Shown one piece after another: positions 38,294 to 45,904 of a DNA stretch of 64,000 nucleotides. The DNA lies in assembly GCF_003217515.1 (NCBI RefSeq), contig NZ_QJSX01000018.1:28402-92401 (forward strand). The letters run 5' to 3'. Both the position numbers and the translations under genes were made by a program. Within the stretch, counting starts at the first letter, position 1; each line of letters opens with the position of its first letter. The notes under the pieces were generated by a model. That model worked only from the letters and a program-made list of their open reading frames with translations, was not told the origin of the DNA and did not search any database. This stretch comes from Deinococcus yavapaiensis KR-236. GTDB lineage: Bacteria; Deinococcota; Deinococci; Deinococcales; Deinococcaceae.

Positions 38294-39076
38294 ATGCCTT
38301 CCCGCACGAACTTCAAGCCCGCCAATCCCGCTCGCTTCGCATTGCTCGTCATGCTCATCCTCGAGGTCGTCCTCCTCGTTCTCCTCGGCGCCGCCAAGCT
38401 CTTCTTGCCGAGCGTGCCGCTGCTCGCCCTCGACCTGCCGGTCTTGCTTGTCAATGCCGTCGTGGCCGCCGTGCTGCTGACGCGGTTGGGGTGGTGGCGC
38501 GTCGCCGGCTTCCGGAGCTTGGAGCGTCCTCGCGACCTGCTGCTGCTCACCCTTCCCTTGGCCCTCCTCGTTGTTCCCGCGCTGCTGATCGGCGTCGACG
38601 TTCCACCGCTCGGCAAGGCGCTGGCGCTGCTCGTCGTGACCTTCTTGATCGCCTTTCAGGAAGAAGCCATCTTTCGCGGGGTGCTGCTGCACGGCTTGAT
38701 GCCCTTGGGGATGACGCGGGCCGTGTTCGGATCCGCCCTGCTGTTCGGCGTGATTCATGCCAACTCGCTGCTGGTCGGGCGTGACCCGGCGTTCGTTGCC
38801 GTTCAAGTCATCGCGTCGATATTGGGAGGAATCGGGTCGGCAGCGTTGCGCTTGCGGTTCGGTTCGATCTGGCCGCTCATCGCCCTGCACGCGGTCAATG
38901 ACTTCCTTCAGTTCAGCGCGTCACAAGGACTGGCAGTGGAGCGGGCGGCACCGGTCCTGCTGATCGTGAAGCTCGGCGTCGCCTCGATGATGGCCTTGTA
39001 CGGCCTCTTCTTGCTGCACGGCATCGATGTTCGATCGCGTTCCGGCCGGGCGATGAGCGCGACCGCCCAGCCGTGA
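38294..39076 (+). CDS. Second CPBP-family intramembrane protease
   Basis: 260 residues with about seven membrane segments. Motifs are LIAFQEEAIFRGVLLHG (Glu-Glu...Arg, about 118-134), LLFGVIHANSL (His) and ALHAVNDFLQ (His-Asn). The sequence is well diverged from the previous CPBP gene, so this is not a recent duplication. It ends just before a perfect hairpin. Its role is unassigned. There is no clear ribosome site, but the ATG at 38294 is well placed before the first hydrophobic segment. Confidence 0.88.
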   Translation: MPSRTNFKPANPARFALLVMLILEVVLLVLLGAAKLFLPSVPLLALDLPVLLVNAVVAAVLLTRLGWWRVAGFRSLERPRDLLLLTLPLALLVVPALLIGVDVPPLGKALALLVVTFLIAFQEEAIFRGVLLHGLMPLGMTRAVFGSALLFGVIHANSLLVGRDPAFVAVQVIASILGGIGSAALRLRFGSIWPLIALHAVNDFLQFSASQGLAVERAAPVLLIVKLGVASMMALYGLFLLHGIDVRSRSGRAMSATAQP

Positions 39077-39117
39077 TCTTGGTGAAGTCTCGTGCTTGAT
39101 CTTCGGTTCCCCTCGAT

Positions 39118-39150
39118 CTCCAAGGCTCGAGTCATGCTCGAGCCTTGGAG
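39118..39150. terminator. Perfect 14-bp hairpin after the CPBP gene
   Basis: CTCCAAGGCTCGAG (39118-39131) pairs with CTCGAGCCTTGGAG (39137-39150) over a 5-nt loop. There is no T tract. It lies 39 bp after the CPBP stop. Confidence 0.55.
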
Positions 39151-39415
39151 ACCGAGACCCCGAAGGATGGCGGAAGGCTGCCCGGACAGCGAGAGCGTCG
39201 TGGTCGCTCGTCCCGTACGATGACGTTGGATCGGCGTTAGAAAAGTGCGTGATTAACTTGGCTGCCGAGGGCAAACGCTTCGCTGGCGTATCAAGCAAGG
39301 GCCGCACGGTTCCAAGATCGAGATGTGGTGCGAGAACCTTTGTAAGCTCACCCTGTTTGGTACGACGTCAAAACAAGTAGACTGACGAAGTAGTTTTCCA
39401 ATGTACGCAGTGAAT

Positions 39416-39450
39416 AAGCGGCGCACGAAGAAATTCTTCGTGCGCCGCTT
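39416..39450 (+). promoter_or_regulatory. 15-bp perfect hairpin upstream of the cold-shock gene
   Basis: AAGCGGCGCACGAAG (39416-39430), loop AAATT, CTTCGTGCGCCGCTT (39436-39450), ending 26 bp before the ATG. There is no U run, so it is more likely a 5'-UTR structure of the cold-shock mRNA than a terminator. Confidence 0.6.
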
Positions 39451-39476
39451 CGTCGTTGGAATACGAGGAGTACAAC

Positions 39477-39740
39477 ATGGCTTCAGGTACAGTGAAATGG
39501 TTCAACGCGGACAAAGGCTTCGGATTCATCCAAACGGAAGGCAGCCCTGACGTCTTCGCGCACTTCAGCGCGATTCAAGGTTCGGGTTACAAGAAGCTCA
39601 ACGAAGGTGACGAAGTTGACTTCGAAGTGGAAGCCGGTCAGCGTGGCAAAGGCCCGCAAGCCAAAGGCATCGTCGTGACCAAGGCCGCGCCCGTCCCTGA
39701 GGACGGCGACCGTCCCCAGCGTCGCGACGACCGCTGGTAA
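39477..39740 (+). CDS. csp: Cold-shock domain protein
   Basis: 87 residues from the ATG at 39477 with GAGGAG upstream. The OB-fold has both RNA-binding motifs: KGFGFIQ (RNP1-like, 15-21) and VFAHFSAI (RNP2-like, 30-37). A short charged tail (PEDGDRPQRRDDRW) extends the domain, as in Deinococcus homologues. It binds single-stranded RNA or DNA as a chaperone. A long 5'-UTR hairpin and a 3' terminator frame it as a single-gene transcript. Confidence 0.95.
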   Translation: MASGTVKWFNADKGFGFIQTEGSPDVFAHFSAIQGSGYKKLNEGDEVDFEVEAGQRGKGPQAKGIVVTKAAPVPEDGDRPQRRDDRW

Positions 39741-39757
39741 GTCCCTTCAATGCCCGA

Positions 39758-39785
39758 GAGGACCCACTCGGGTCCTCTTTCTTAT
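39758..39785 (+). terminator. Intrinsic terminator of the cold-shock gene
   Basis: GAGGACCC (39758-39765), loop ACTC, GGGTCCTC (39770-39777), then TTTCTTATT. It begins 18 bp after the stop codon. Confidence 0.8.
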
Positions 39786-39979
39786 TCCTCAGCGTCCTCG
39801 TGGAGTTGCTCCCACTGTGCGTCGTTGCCGAGAAGAAGGGCGACAATCACAGAGGTGACGGGCATGGGAACACGAACGACGCGGAGTTCAAGCACAAGGC
39901 TGTCGAGCGAGCTCGGCGAGAAGGCCATGCCCGAGTGTCAGGCATGGATCGCTTCACTCTGCAGAACTGAGGGACGGCG

Positions 39980-40212
39980 GACGAGAAGCACGGAGCCGTA
40001 GCCCTGGAGAGCGCGTTCCAGACGATGCCCTCCCGGAGCACGTTGCTGATCCTGGCGAGGGCGGCACGAGGACAGGCGAACGGCCCCCTTTGGATCTGGA
40101 CGCGACAGGCAGGAGGGGCTGTACGAAGTGCCAAAGGCGGTCGGGAGCTAAGGCTTCGACCGTCCAACTACGCTTCCTCGAGGTCATGAAACACGCTCTT
40201 AGAAGCTGTTTC
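39980..40212 (-). pseudogene. IS5-family transposase remnant (N-terminal part)
   Basis: The minus-strand frame beginning MTSRKRSWTVEALAPDRLW, then VQPLLPVASRSKGGR, is the start of an IS5 transposase. A frameshift is followed by PRAALARISNVLREGIVWNAL (expected: DR.ALAGI.YVLR.GIPW). The C-terminal two thirds are missing. GCTTCTAAGAGCGTGTTTC at its 5' side resembles an element end. Confidence 0.72.
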
Positions 40213-40315
40213 ACAGCCGACACCGGCTCGTCTTCGACGAACTGGCGTCATCGTCCAGTTCGAGGCGACCGTGGCGATGTGCACGTGTGCCCGAAGGCAA
40301 GTCGACCAGGACTCG

Positions 40316-40912
40316 TCAAGAAGGATCCTGCGGGCCAAGGTTGCCTTCCCCCCTCAACACTCGGTAGGTCACGTGTATGGCGTGCTGAGATTCGACGATT
40401 CGCACGCGTTCCAGACGCGTGATCTCCGCGGCTCGTTCAAACAAGCGCAGACCACCGCCGAGCAACACCGGAGCCACGTGCAACTGGAGTTCGTCGAGGA
40501 GTCCAGCACTCATGAACTGCTGCGCGGTCTGCGCCCCCCCCGCCACGCAGACGTCCTTTTCGCCAGCCGCCACGCGCGCCAACTGCAAGGCATGTTGAAT
40601 CCCGCCCGTGACGAAGATGAACGTGGCTCCACCGCGCTCCACCGTGGGAAGCGGCGTGTGCGTCAGGATAAAGTGCGGCACTCGGTATTCCGTGTCGAAA
40701 CCGTCGGGGGCGCTGCCGAAGGCCGTGTGCCCCAAGATCATCGCGCCCATCCGGTCGAGCAACTCGCGTTTGATTCCATCGGCCGCGCCTTGCTCGGCGA
40801 AGTACCAGTCGTGCAGGCCGCCATCCTCACCGTTGGGTCCGCTGAGGTAGCCATCGAGGGAGATGGCCACATCAAGGAAGACTCGCGGGCGTGTCGGCAC
40901 GTCGTGGGACAT
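40316..40912 (-). CDS. DHFR/RibD C-terminal-like reductase
   Basis: 198 residues from the ATG at 40912, preceded by AGGAGG. The N-terminus is RVFLDVAISLDGYLSGPNGE, as in the RibD/DHFR-like reductase family, followed by MILGHTAFG and VAGGAQTAQQFMSAGLLDELQLHVAPVLLGGG (about 117-148), the NADPH-binding segment. It probably reduces a pterin- or flavin-precursor-like compound, but no pathway genes are near. It is intact and isolated among IS remnants. Confidence 0.88.
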   Translation of the reverse strand: MSHDVPTRPRVFLDVAISLDGYLSGPNGEDGGLHDWYFAEQGAADGIKRELLDRMGAMILGHTAFGSAPDGFDTEYRVPHFILTHTPLPTVERGGATFIFVTGGIQHALQLARVAAGEKDVCVAGGAQTAQQFMSAGLLDELQLHVAPVLLGGGLRLFERAAEITRLERVRIVESQHAIHVTYRVLRGEGNLGPQDPS

Positions 40913-41350
40913 GGGTTCCTCCTAACCAGATCGTGAGGCTACTCGACGGCTTGCGGAAGCACAGCGCGCCGTCCGAGACGGCTCGTTTAAGAATGAGCTT
41001 CGAGAAGAATGGGGAGCTGAACAAGGTCAGTATGGCATCCGTGAGCTTCGTAACGAGGGTGATGCTCCGCAAGGTCGAGGGCTGCATGGCTATTGGCGCC
41101 ATAGCCCCTCTCGGACCGAGCGAGTGGAGACGTGGCCGTTCCGCGCTGAGCGTGATCCGGCTGGCCGTGAAGCATCCTCTCAGTGGAGCTGCTGCAGAGG
41201 AGACAACGCGTCGTTGCGATTCATGAGGCGGCTGGCCAAGACGTCACCTGACCCCTCGTCGTCTTGAGCATCACGAACTTCGACCCTGCCGCTTGCATTT
41301 GTTCTGATGCGCCAATGCGTACCGACGCTGGCTTGCTTCCAAGGCAAGAG
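40913..41350. other. Intergenic stretch, no recognised gene
   Basis: Two opposing frames overlap at 40890-41220; neither has a start signal or recognisable sequence. Confidence 0.35.
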
Positions 41351-41386
41351 GGAGCAAGCGGGAACGACGTCGTTCCCGCTTGCTCC
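41351..41386. terminator. Perfect 36-bp palindrome after the secreted protein gene
   Basis: GGAGCAAGCGGGAACGAC and its exact reverse complement adjoin without a spacer. It lies about 30 bp beyond the stop of the minus-strand gene at 41414 and is the likely terminator for it. Confidence 0.6.
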
Positions 41387-41413
41387 TTGGAGGAGGCATG
41401 AAGAAATCTCGCG

Positions 41414-41872
41414 TCACTCCAGGTTGTTCGTCACCACCACGTTCGCTTGCACGTCCACGCTCTGGCCCCTCTGCGTGTTCTTAAGGGTTAGCGTCACTGG
41501 GTACACGCCGTTGCCTTGCCACCCGTCGCTGTACGCGATCACGTCCACGCGCAGCATGCCGTCCTGCAGAGCGGTCGACGCGATGGAGGTGGCGTTCAGG
41601 TCAAAGGACACGCCTTGCACCGCGCTCGTGACCGCCGTGAGTTGCACGCGGCCACTCTCGTCCGTGCCGGAGACGTCGTCGAAGCCCAGCAGACTGGCGG
41701 GCATGAAGAGGCTGGTGGTGACGCCGTTTTGATTGGCGTTCACGGTGGCGACGTTGCTGTAGTAGCCTTGCGCGTCGTACGTGGCGACGTACGACAAGAC
41801 GCTCGACGCCGAGGCGAGGCTGGTGGTGAGGGTGAGGGCGGACAGGGCGAGCGTGCGGATCGTGCGGGTCAT
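41414..41872 (-). CDS. Secreted hypothetical protein
   Basis: 152 residues from the ATG at 41872 (CAAGGAAACTCC upstream). It starts MTRTIRTLALSALTLTTSLASA, a signal peptide. The mature part is Ser/Thr/Asn-rich and beta-type (MLRVDVIAYSDGWQGNGVYP, VTLTLKNTQRGQSVDVQANVVV), resembling a single Ig-like surface domain. No family or partner is visible. It has its own terminator-like palindrome. Confidence 0.7.
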   Translation of the reverse strand: MTRTIRTLALSALTLTTSLASASSVLSYVATYDAQGYYSNVATVNANQNGVTTSLFMPASLLGFDDVSGTDESGRVQLTAVTSAVQGVSFDLNATSIASTALQDGMLRVDVIAYSDGWQGNGVYPVTLTLKNTQRGQSVDVQANVVVTNNLE

Positions 41873-41994
41873 GGGGAGTTTCCTTGGCGAAGCGGTCTCG
41901 CTTCTGATGGAGACAGTGTCGCTTTGCCGTGTTCAAGCGCCGCGTACAAGATGTTCACGACTCGCGTAGAACTGCACGAGGCATTCAAGCCTCT

Positions 41995-42345
41995 GGGCGT
42001 GTCAATCGAAATGTGGACCCTTCGGGTCGTCATAGAACGGGTATCCGATCAGCAAACAGAATCGCGAAGTGATTCGACGCGGCTTTCCAATTCAAGACGG
42101 GCATCGTCCAACGTTTCGTGATGCTCCGCAAGCCCAAGAACATCAGCTTGAACACGGCCTCGTCGCTCGGAAACGCTCCTCGCCCCTTGACGAGCTTACG
42201 CAACGAAAAATTCAAGCTCTCAATCGTGTTCGTCGTGTAGATGGCTTTCCTGATGTCCGGCCGATAGGCGAACGGTGGCGTCACACGACTCCAATTCCGA
42301 CCCCACGTCGCGCTCATCGACGGGTAGCGATCATCCCATTTCGCA
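41995..42345 (-). mobile_element. C-terminal half of an IS256-family element
   Basis: The minus-strand frame (stop at 42030) reads KWDDRYPSMSATWGRNW, then RKAIYTTNTIESLNFSLRKLVKGRGAFPSDEA and ends in a helical tail, the C-terminal third of a Mutator/IS256 transposase including the region with the last catalytic Glu. The terminal repeat GTGTCAATCGAAATGTGGACCCTTCGGGTCG (shown only in part: GAAATGTGGAC, TCGGGTCG) lies at 41999-42029. See the N-terminal half at 51885-52658. Confidence 0.85.
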
Positions 42346-42490
42346 GCATACGGACGCAACCTTCGAAGACCAGTTCTGGGCCGGTCGTGCGCGGCGTCAA
42401 CTCTCCCAATCCCGGCACTGGAAGTAATCTTGATGCCTTCGCTGATTCATTATCGGGCGGGCCAGGTGTTCCGGACGCGGATGACCACTT

Positions 42491-42522
42491 AAATTGACAG
42501 CACGCTGTCAATTTAGTAGGCT
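42491..42522 (+). promoter_or_regulatory. MarR promoter with perfect operator palindrome
   Basis: AAATTGACAGC (42491-42501) and GCTGTCAATTT (42504-42514) are exact inverted repeats around AC. The left arm holds the -35 TTGACA (42494-42499); 17 bp later is TAGGCT (42517-42522). The GTG start is 6 nt after it, so the mRNA is probably leaderless and autorepressed. Confidence 0.82.
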
Positions 42523-42528
42523 GCGGTT

Positions 42529-43062
42529 GTGGGGCCCCACCAAGCGCCAAAAGACCTCTGGACTCAGTTCGCACTGAGCATTTTCCGCGTCAACGGACTC
42601 ATCGTGCAGGCTGGTGAAACAATTACGAAGTCGATCGGTCAGAGCAGCGCACGCTGGCAGGTCCTGGGAAGCGTGCATGAGCCGCAAACCGTCGCGGACA
42701 TCGCCCGCCACCTCGGTCTCGCACGCCAAAGCGTGCAACGCGTCGCCGACGCCCTGGAAGACGAGGGACTTGTCGTCAGCAGCCCGCATCCGACGGACAA
42801 ACGAACCAAGTTTCTCTCGCTCACGCCTCAAGGGCGGAACGTCTTGTCGGCCATCTATTCACGTCAAGTCCTCTGGTCGCAGCGCCTGCTGCAACGACTG
42901 GACACAGATCAAGTCGCGCTTGTGACGTCCATGCTCAATTCGATCGGAGACATCATCCACGCCGAGACCGACCTCGTCTTCGTAGACGAGACAGACGGGA
43001 AGGCGAGGACTGCCCCACCCGCCACGGATGCAAGCACCACCAAAAAAGGAAGTGGAACGTGA
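42529..43062 (+). CDS. MarR-family transcriptional regulator
   Basis: 177 residues from the GTG at 42529. The winged helix-turn-helix is TVADIARHLGLARQSVQRVADALEDEGLVVSSPHPTDKRTKFLSLT (about 55-101), the classical MarR layout with the DKR wing. Helices at both ends form the dimer. The C-terminal tail is Ala/Thr/Lys-rich and probably flexible. The palindrome at the promoter indicates autoregulation. It is translated with the YCII-like gene through a GTGA overlap. Confidence 0.9.
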   Translation: MGPHQAPKDLWTQFALSIFRVNGLIVQAGETITKSIGQSSARWQVLGSVHEPQTVADIARHLGLARQSVQRVADALEDEGLVVSSPHPTDKRTKFLSLTPQGRNVLSAIYSRQVLWSQRLLQRLDTDQVALVTSMLNSIGDIIHAETDLVFVDETDGKARTAPPATDASTTKKGSGT

Positions 43063-43409
43063 GACGATACATCGTGTTGTACCAGGCGCCTCTGACCGTG
43101 GCAGAACGATTCGCGCAAGCGACACCCGAAGAGGCGATGAAAGGCGTCCAACTGTGGAGACGCTGGATGGACACGCTGGGTGACGCACTGCTCGATCCCG
43201 GAAGACCCATTGGCAACGCGATCACCCTCACGAAGTCGGGCAGCGTGGAGCGTCGAAGCAACGTGGTCGGAATGTCCATCCTGAACGCGAGCTCGATGGA
43301 GCAAGCTTGCCAGATGGTGAGTGGGCACCATCATCTCGATTGGGCCGACGAGTGCGAGATCACCGTGCTCGAGGAGATGCCGATCCCGGAGTTGGAAGCC
43401 GGCAAGTAA
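43059..43409 (+). CDS. YCII-family protein
   Basis: 116 residues starting with a GTG that overlaps the MarR stop. The fold pattern RYIVLYQAPLT...WRRWMDTLGDALLDPG and MSILNASSMEQACQMVSGHHHLDWADECEITVLEEMPIP matches the YCII/DGPF ferredoxin-like domain. The His in GHHHLDW is near the family's conserved His-Asp. The reaction is unknown. A terminator-like hairpin follows, so the MarR-YCII pair is a two-gene operon. Confidence 0.85.
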   Translation: MRRYIVLYQAPLTVAERFAQATPEEAMKGVQLWRRWMDTLGDALLDPGRPIGNAITLTKSGSVERRSNVVGMSILNASSMEQACQMVSGHHHLDWADECEITVLEEMPIPELEAGK

Positions 43410-43417
43410 CCACCGCG

Positions 43418-43454
43418 CAGAGGCGGAGCAGGCAGGTCGTCCGCTGCGCCTCTG
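43418..43454 (+). terminator. Hairpin after the MarR-YCII operon
   Basis: CAGAGGCGGAGC (43418-43429) pairs with GCTGCGCCTCTG (43443-43454) with one mismatch. It starts 8 bp after the YCII stop. Confidence 0.45.
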
Positions 43455-43572
43455 TTCGCCTTCGAACCGGTCGTCGTCCTCGAAGACCCTCCGCTTCACG
43501 TCGCCACGCCGTCACCAAGCACGTCACGGCTTGACGGGAAATGCCCGTACGCTGAACCACGGAGGCGAACCC

Positions 43573-44052
43573 ATGCGACCGACTCAAGCACCCCTGCTCA
43601 CCCCCGATACGCTGTACCAGCACCTGCGTGGCCACCGACGCCTCACCCGCCGAACCATCGAGGCGTTCCCGGACGATCAGCTGTTCACCTTCCGACCGGC
43701 GCCACCCATGCGTTCCTTCGGCGACCTCATGCGAGAAGTCATCGACATGGTCACGCCGACCATGCGCGGCCTGACAAGCGGCGAATTCACGTGGTCGCCA
43801 CCTCGACACGGCAGCAGCAAAACCGAGCTTTTGGCCGAATGGGACGAAGCGGACGCCGAACTCGACAAGGTGTGGCCGTCGCTCCATCCCGAGCACTTCA
43901 CGACCGAGGCGTCCTGGTTCGGGCTGCCGCCGTCGTCCGGACTGAACAAGGTGCTGTACCTGATCGACAACGAGGTGCATCACCGCGCGCAAGGCTACGT
44001 GTACCTGCGGCTGCTCGGCATCGAACCGCCCCCCTTCTACGAACGCGGTTGA
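43573..44052 (+). CDS. DinB-family protein
   Basis: 159 residues from the ATG at 43573 with GGAGG upstream. The four-helix DinB bundle is indicated by YQHLRGHRRLTRRTIEAFPDDQL (first His), MRSFGDLMREVID and the second metal site at NEVHHRAQGYVYLRLLG (His-His). These metal-binding proteins are numerous in Deinococcus and act in thiol transfer or stress responses. It lies 163 bp after the MarR-YCII pair in the same direction. Confidence 0.88.
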   Translation: MRPTQAPLLTPDTLYQHLRGHRRLTRRTIEAFPDDQLFTFRPAPPMRSFGDLMREVIDMVTPTMRGLTSGEFTWSPPRHGSSKTELLAEWDEADAELDKVWPSLHPEHFTTEASWFGLPPSSGLNKVLYLIDNEVHHRAQGYVYLRLLGIEPPPFYERG

Positions 44053-44289
44053 ACGAGGACCTCGAAGCCCTGCTCGCCGACGTCCTCGAGGCATGGTCCA
44101 CCCATAACGGCATCCACCTGTACCGATTGTGTCAAGTTGTTGACTTTCAAGACGCGGAGGGAGATGGGAAGGCGAGCGAGCTGACGTTCAGCTCGCTCGC
44201 TGCAGCGTTTCTTGCCACGTCTTGAAGGCGGCGATTGCATGGTGACGTTGGCATGTGGGAACGGTGGAGCGGGCTGGATGGAGAAGATT

Positions 44290-44640
44290 CGCGAGCCGGG
44301 CATGGAGGGCGAGTAGCCTCGAGAACCACCGGCTTCCGACGTCCGCGCCGTTTGGCTGTCGGCGATCGCGGCGCTCGGCGTGGACTTCCGCCGGAGACGC
44401 ATTCGAAGCAGTTCGCGGAGCTTCGTGTGCGGCTGCTCCCACACGTCGCTCAGTCGCCAGATGCGGTGGTCGTGGTAGACGGTTTGCCACGGTGGCAGAT
44501 CGTGCGGCATGAGCACCAAGAAGATCACGTCGAGGAGTTCGCGGTTGGACCACTTTCGAGGGCGACCAGTGGGCGGTTCGGGCGGCGATAGGGCTTCGAG
44601 GATGTTTCACTTGGCGTCGGTGAGGTCATTGGGGTATGAA
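44290..44640 (-). pseudogene. IS5-family transposase remnant with nonsense codon
   Basis: The minus strand reads NDLTDAK, a stop (TGA for Trp), then NILEALSPPEPPTGRPRKW, LLDVIFLVLMPHDLPPWQTVYH and TPSAAIADSQTARTSEAGGSRG. This is the N-terminal half of an IS4/IS5-type transposase up to the first catalytic Asp (IADSQ), after which the frame becomes unrelated. The remaining catalytic core is gone. Confidence 0.78.
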
Positions 44641-44716
44641 CGTCGCGGCTCGGTAGCGGCTCCTCGACCTCATCGTGCCGCCCACTCGGGAGCATCGAGA
44701 ACAACGTCCTACACGC

Positions 44717-44736
44717 TTTTAGACGCCTCTAAAAGA
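44717..44736. promoter_or_regulatory. Small perfect dyad
   Basis: CTTTTAGA (44717-44724) and TCTAAAAG (44729-44736) are exact inverted arms with a 4-bp centre. It is AT-rich in a GC-rich setting, so it could be an operator, but no adjoining gene was found. Confidence 0.3.
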
Positions 44737-44918
44737 GCAGCCGACATCGGGATGTGTACGAATCACCTCCCGGTCGTCGTGCTGTTTATGCTGCTCCTGC
44801 TCGCTCTCGCCTGTCTCGTCGTAGATAGTGTGTTCGCTCAGCCGATCATCGTTTGGAGGACCTGGGCCAGGGCGTGGCTCTCCTCGTGATGATTGCTTGG
44901 ATCGAAGCGCACAACCTT

Positions 44919-44955
44919 AAAAAAGGAGGTGTTTCGTCGAAAACGAAACACCTCC
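44919..44955 (-). terminator. Intrinsic terminator of the thioesterase gene
   Basis: Read on the minus strand, GGAGGTGTTTCGT, a 5-nt loop and its complement (44955-44925) are followed by TTTTTT. It lies about 100 bp beyond the thioesterase stop. Confidence 0.85.
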
Positions 44956-45055
44956 TCTCCTCTCGGCGGCCAGGAAGGCGAGCAGTACGCTCGGCAAGGT
45001 ACCTGAGCGACCATTGACTCCCGGGCTTGTTCGCTGAGCGGGGCAAGGGACATGG

Positions 45056-45631
45056 TCAGGTCTCTTTCCTCTGCGGACGCAGGATCAGGCAGGTGGTTGT
45101 GGCGTGAGCAAACAGCCGGTCCCGGGCATCCAGCAGCTTTGCCTGTGCGGTGGCGACCTGCCGTGACACACTTAGCACCTCGCCGACGGCGCGAACCTCC
45201 CCCATGCCGACGAGCAGGGGGCGGACGTAATTCACCTTGAGTTCGAGGGTGGTATAGCCTACGCCAGCGGGGAGCCGCGTATGAATCGCGCAGCCAAGCG
45301 CAGAATCGAGCAGCGTCGCGTATACCCCGCCGTGGACGCTTCCGATGGGGTTGTAATGGAACTCTTGTGGGATCATACGGAAGGTCACCCGGCCGTCCTC
45401 GATGTCCTCCTCGCGCGCCAGGGAGAAGTCGAGGCTCGCCGCGATGGGTGGACCCGGGAAGTCCCCGCGCACGATCGCGCGCAGGTAGTCGAGTCCGCTG
45501 AGGTGCCGCGCCGCTTCGGCGCCGACCAGAGGATCTTCCCAGGTGTAGGTGCGAACGCGTGCCTCCTGGTGGGGTTCGTCTCGCATGGAAGTGGCCGGTG
45601 AGGCAGGATTTGGCGAAGTGCGGTCGGTCAT
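45056..45631 (-). CDS. PaaI-family hotdog thioesterase
   Basis: 191 residues. The hotdog domain occupies about residues 60-185, with FHYNPIGSVHGGVYATLLDSALGCAI (about 90-115) being the PaaI signature: the HGG turn and the Asp/Ser at the active site. The N-terminal 50 residues are a charged extension. It hydrolyses acyl-CoA thioesters in the cytosol. It is divergent from a TetR gene and ends in a strong terminator, so it is a single-gene transcript under that repressor. Confidence 0.9.
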   Translation of the reverse strand: MTDRTSPNPASPATSMRDEPHQEARVRTYTWEDPLVGAEAARHLSGLDYLRAIVRGDFPGPPIAASLDFSLAREEDIEDGRVTFRMIPQEFHYNPIGSVHGGVYATLLDSALGCAIHTRLPAGVGYTTLELKVNYVRPLLVGMGEVRAVGEVLSVSRQVATAQAKLLDARDRLFAHATTTCLILRPQRKET

Positions 45632-45709
45632 TCGGGCTCCTTACGGTGCTCTGGCGAGAGGGAACCGTGGCTGTGGTGGACCTTGGGGATGCGGTCCTCA
45701 AGGACAATC

Positions 45710-45739
45710 TCCTTTATATGACATGTATCATATAAAGGA
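45710..45739. promoter_or_regulatory. TetR operator between thioesterase and tetR
   Basis: TCCTTTATATGA (45710-45721) and TCATATAAAGGA (45728-45739) are perfect 12-bp inverted arms around CATGTA, an AT-rich dyad in GC-rich DNA. It lies between the divergent thioesterase (45631) and tetR (45905). Confidence 0.8.
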
Positions 45740-45837
45740 CGTAGGTATTGCCGCCCCCAAGCCCAGTCGCCAGGACAAACCGTTTTCTCTCAAAGTCGAT
45801 CTCTCTCACGCTGGTCAGGCGACCCACGAGGAGCATC

Positions 45838-45903
45838 ATGCTGTTCGATCATTCCATCCAAAGATCGTCCGCGCTGCCCGCTGCCCGCACGCGGGTGACT
45901 TGA
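45838..45903 (+). CDS. 21-codon leader peptide before tetR
   Basis: ATG at 45838 with GAGGAG six bases upstream; the product is MLFDHSIQRSSALPAARTRVT. It stops at TGA 45901-45903, one base before the tetR ATG, so its translation would feed directly into the repressor. It has Arg and Ala but no obvious stalling motif. A coupling function is inferred. Confidence 0.5.
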   Translation: MLFDHSIQRSSALPAARTRVT

Positions 45904-45904
45904 G

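Noticed and set aside
40872..41226. Opposing frames at 40.9-41.2 kb
   Set aside because: Neither has a ribosome site or recognisable sequence, and both cannot be real.
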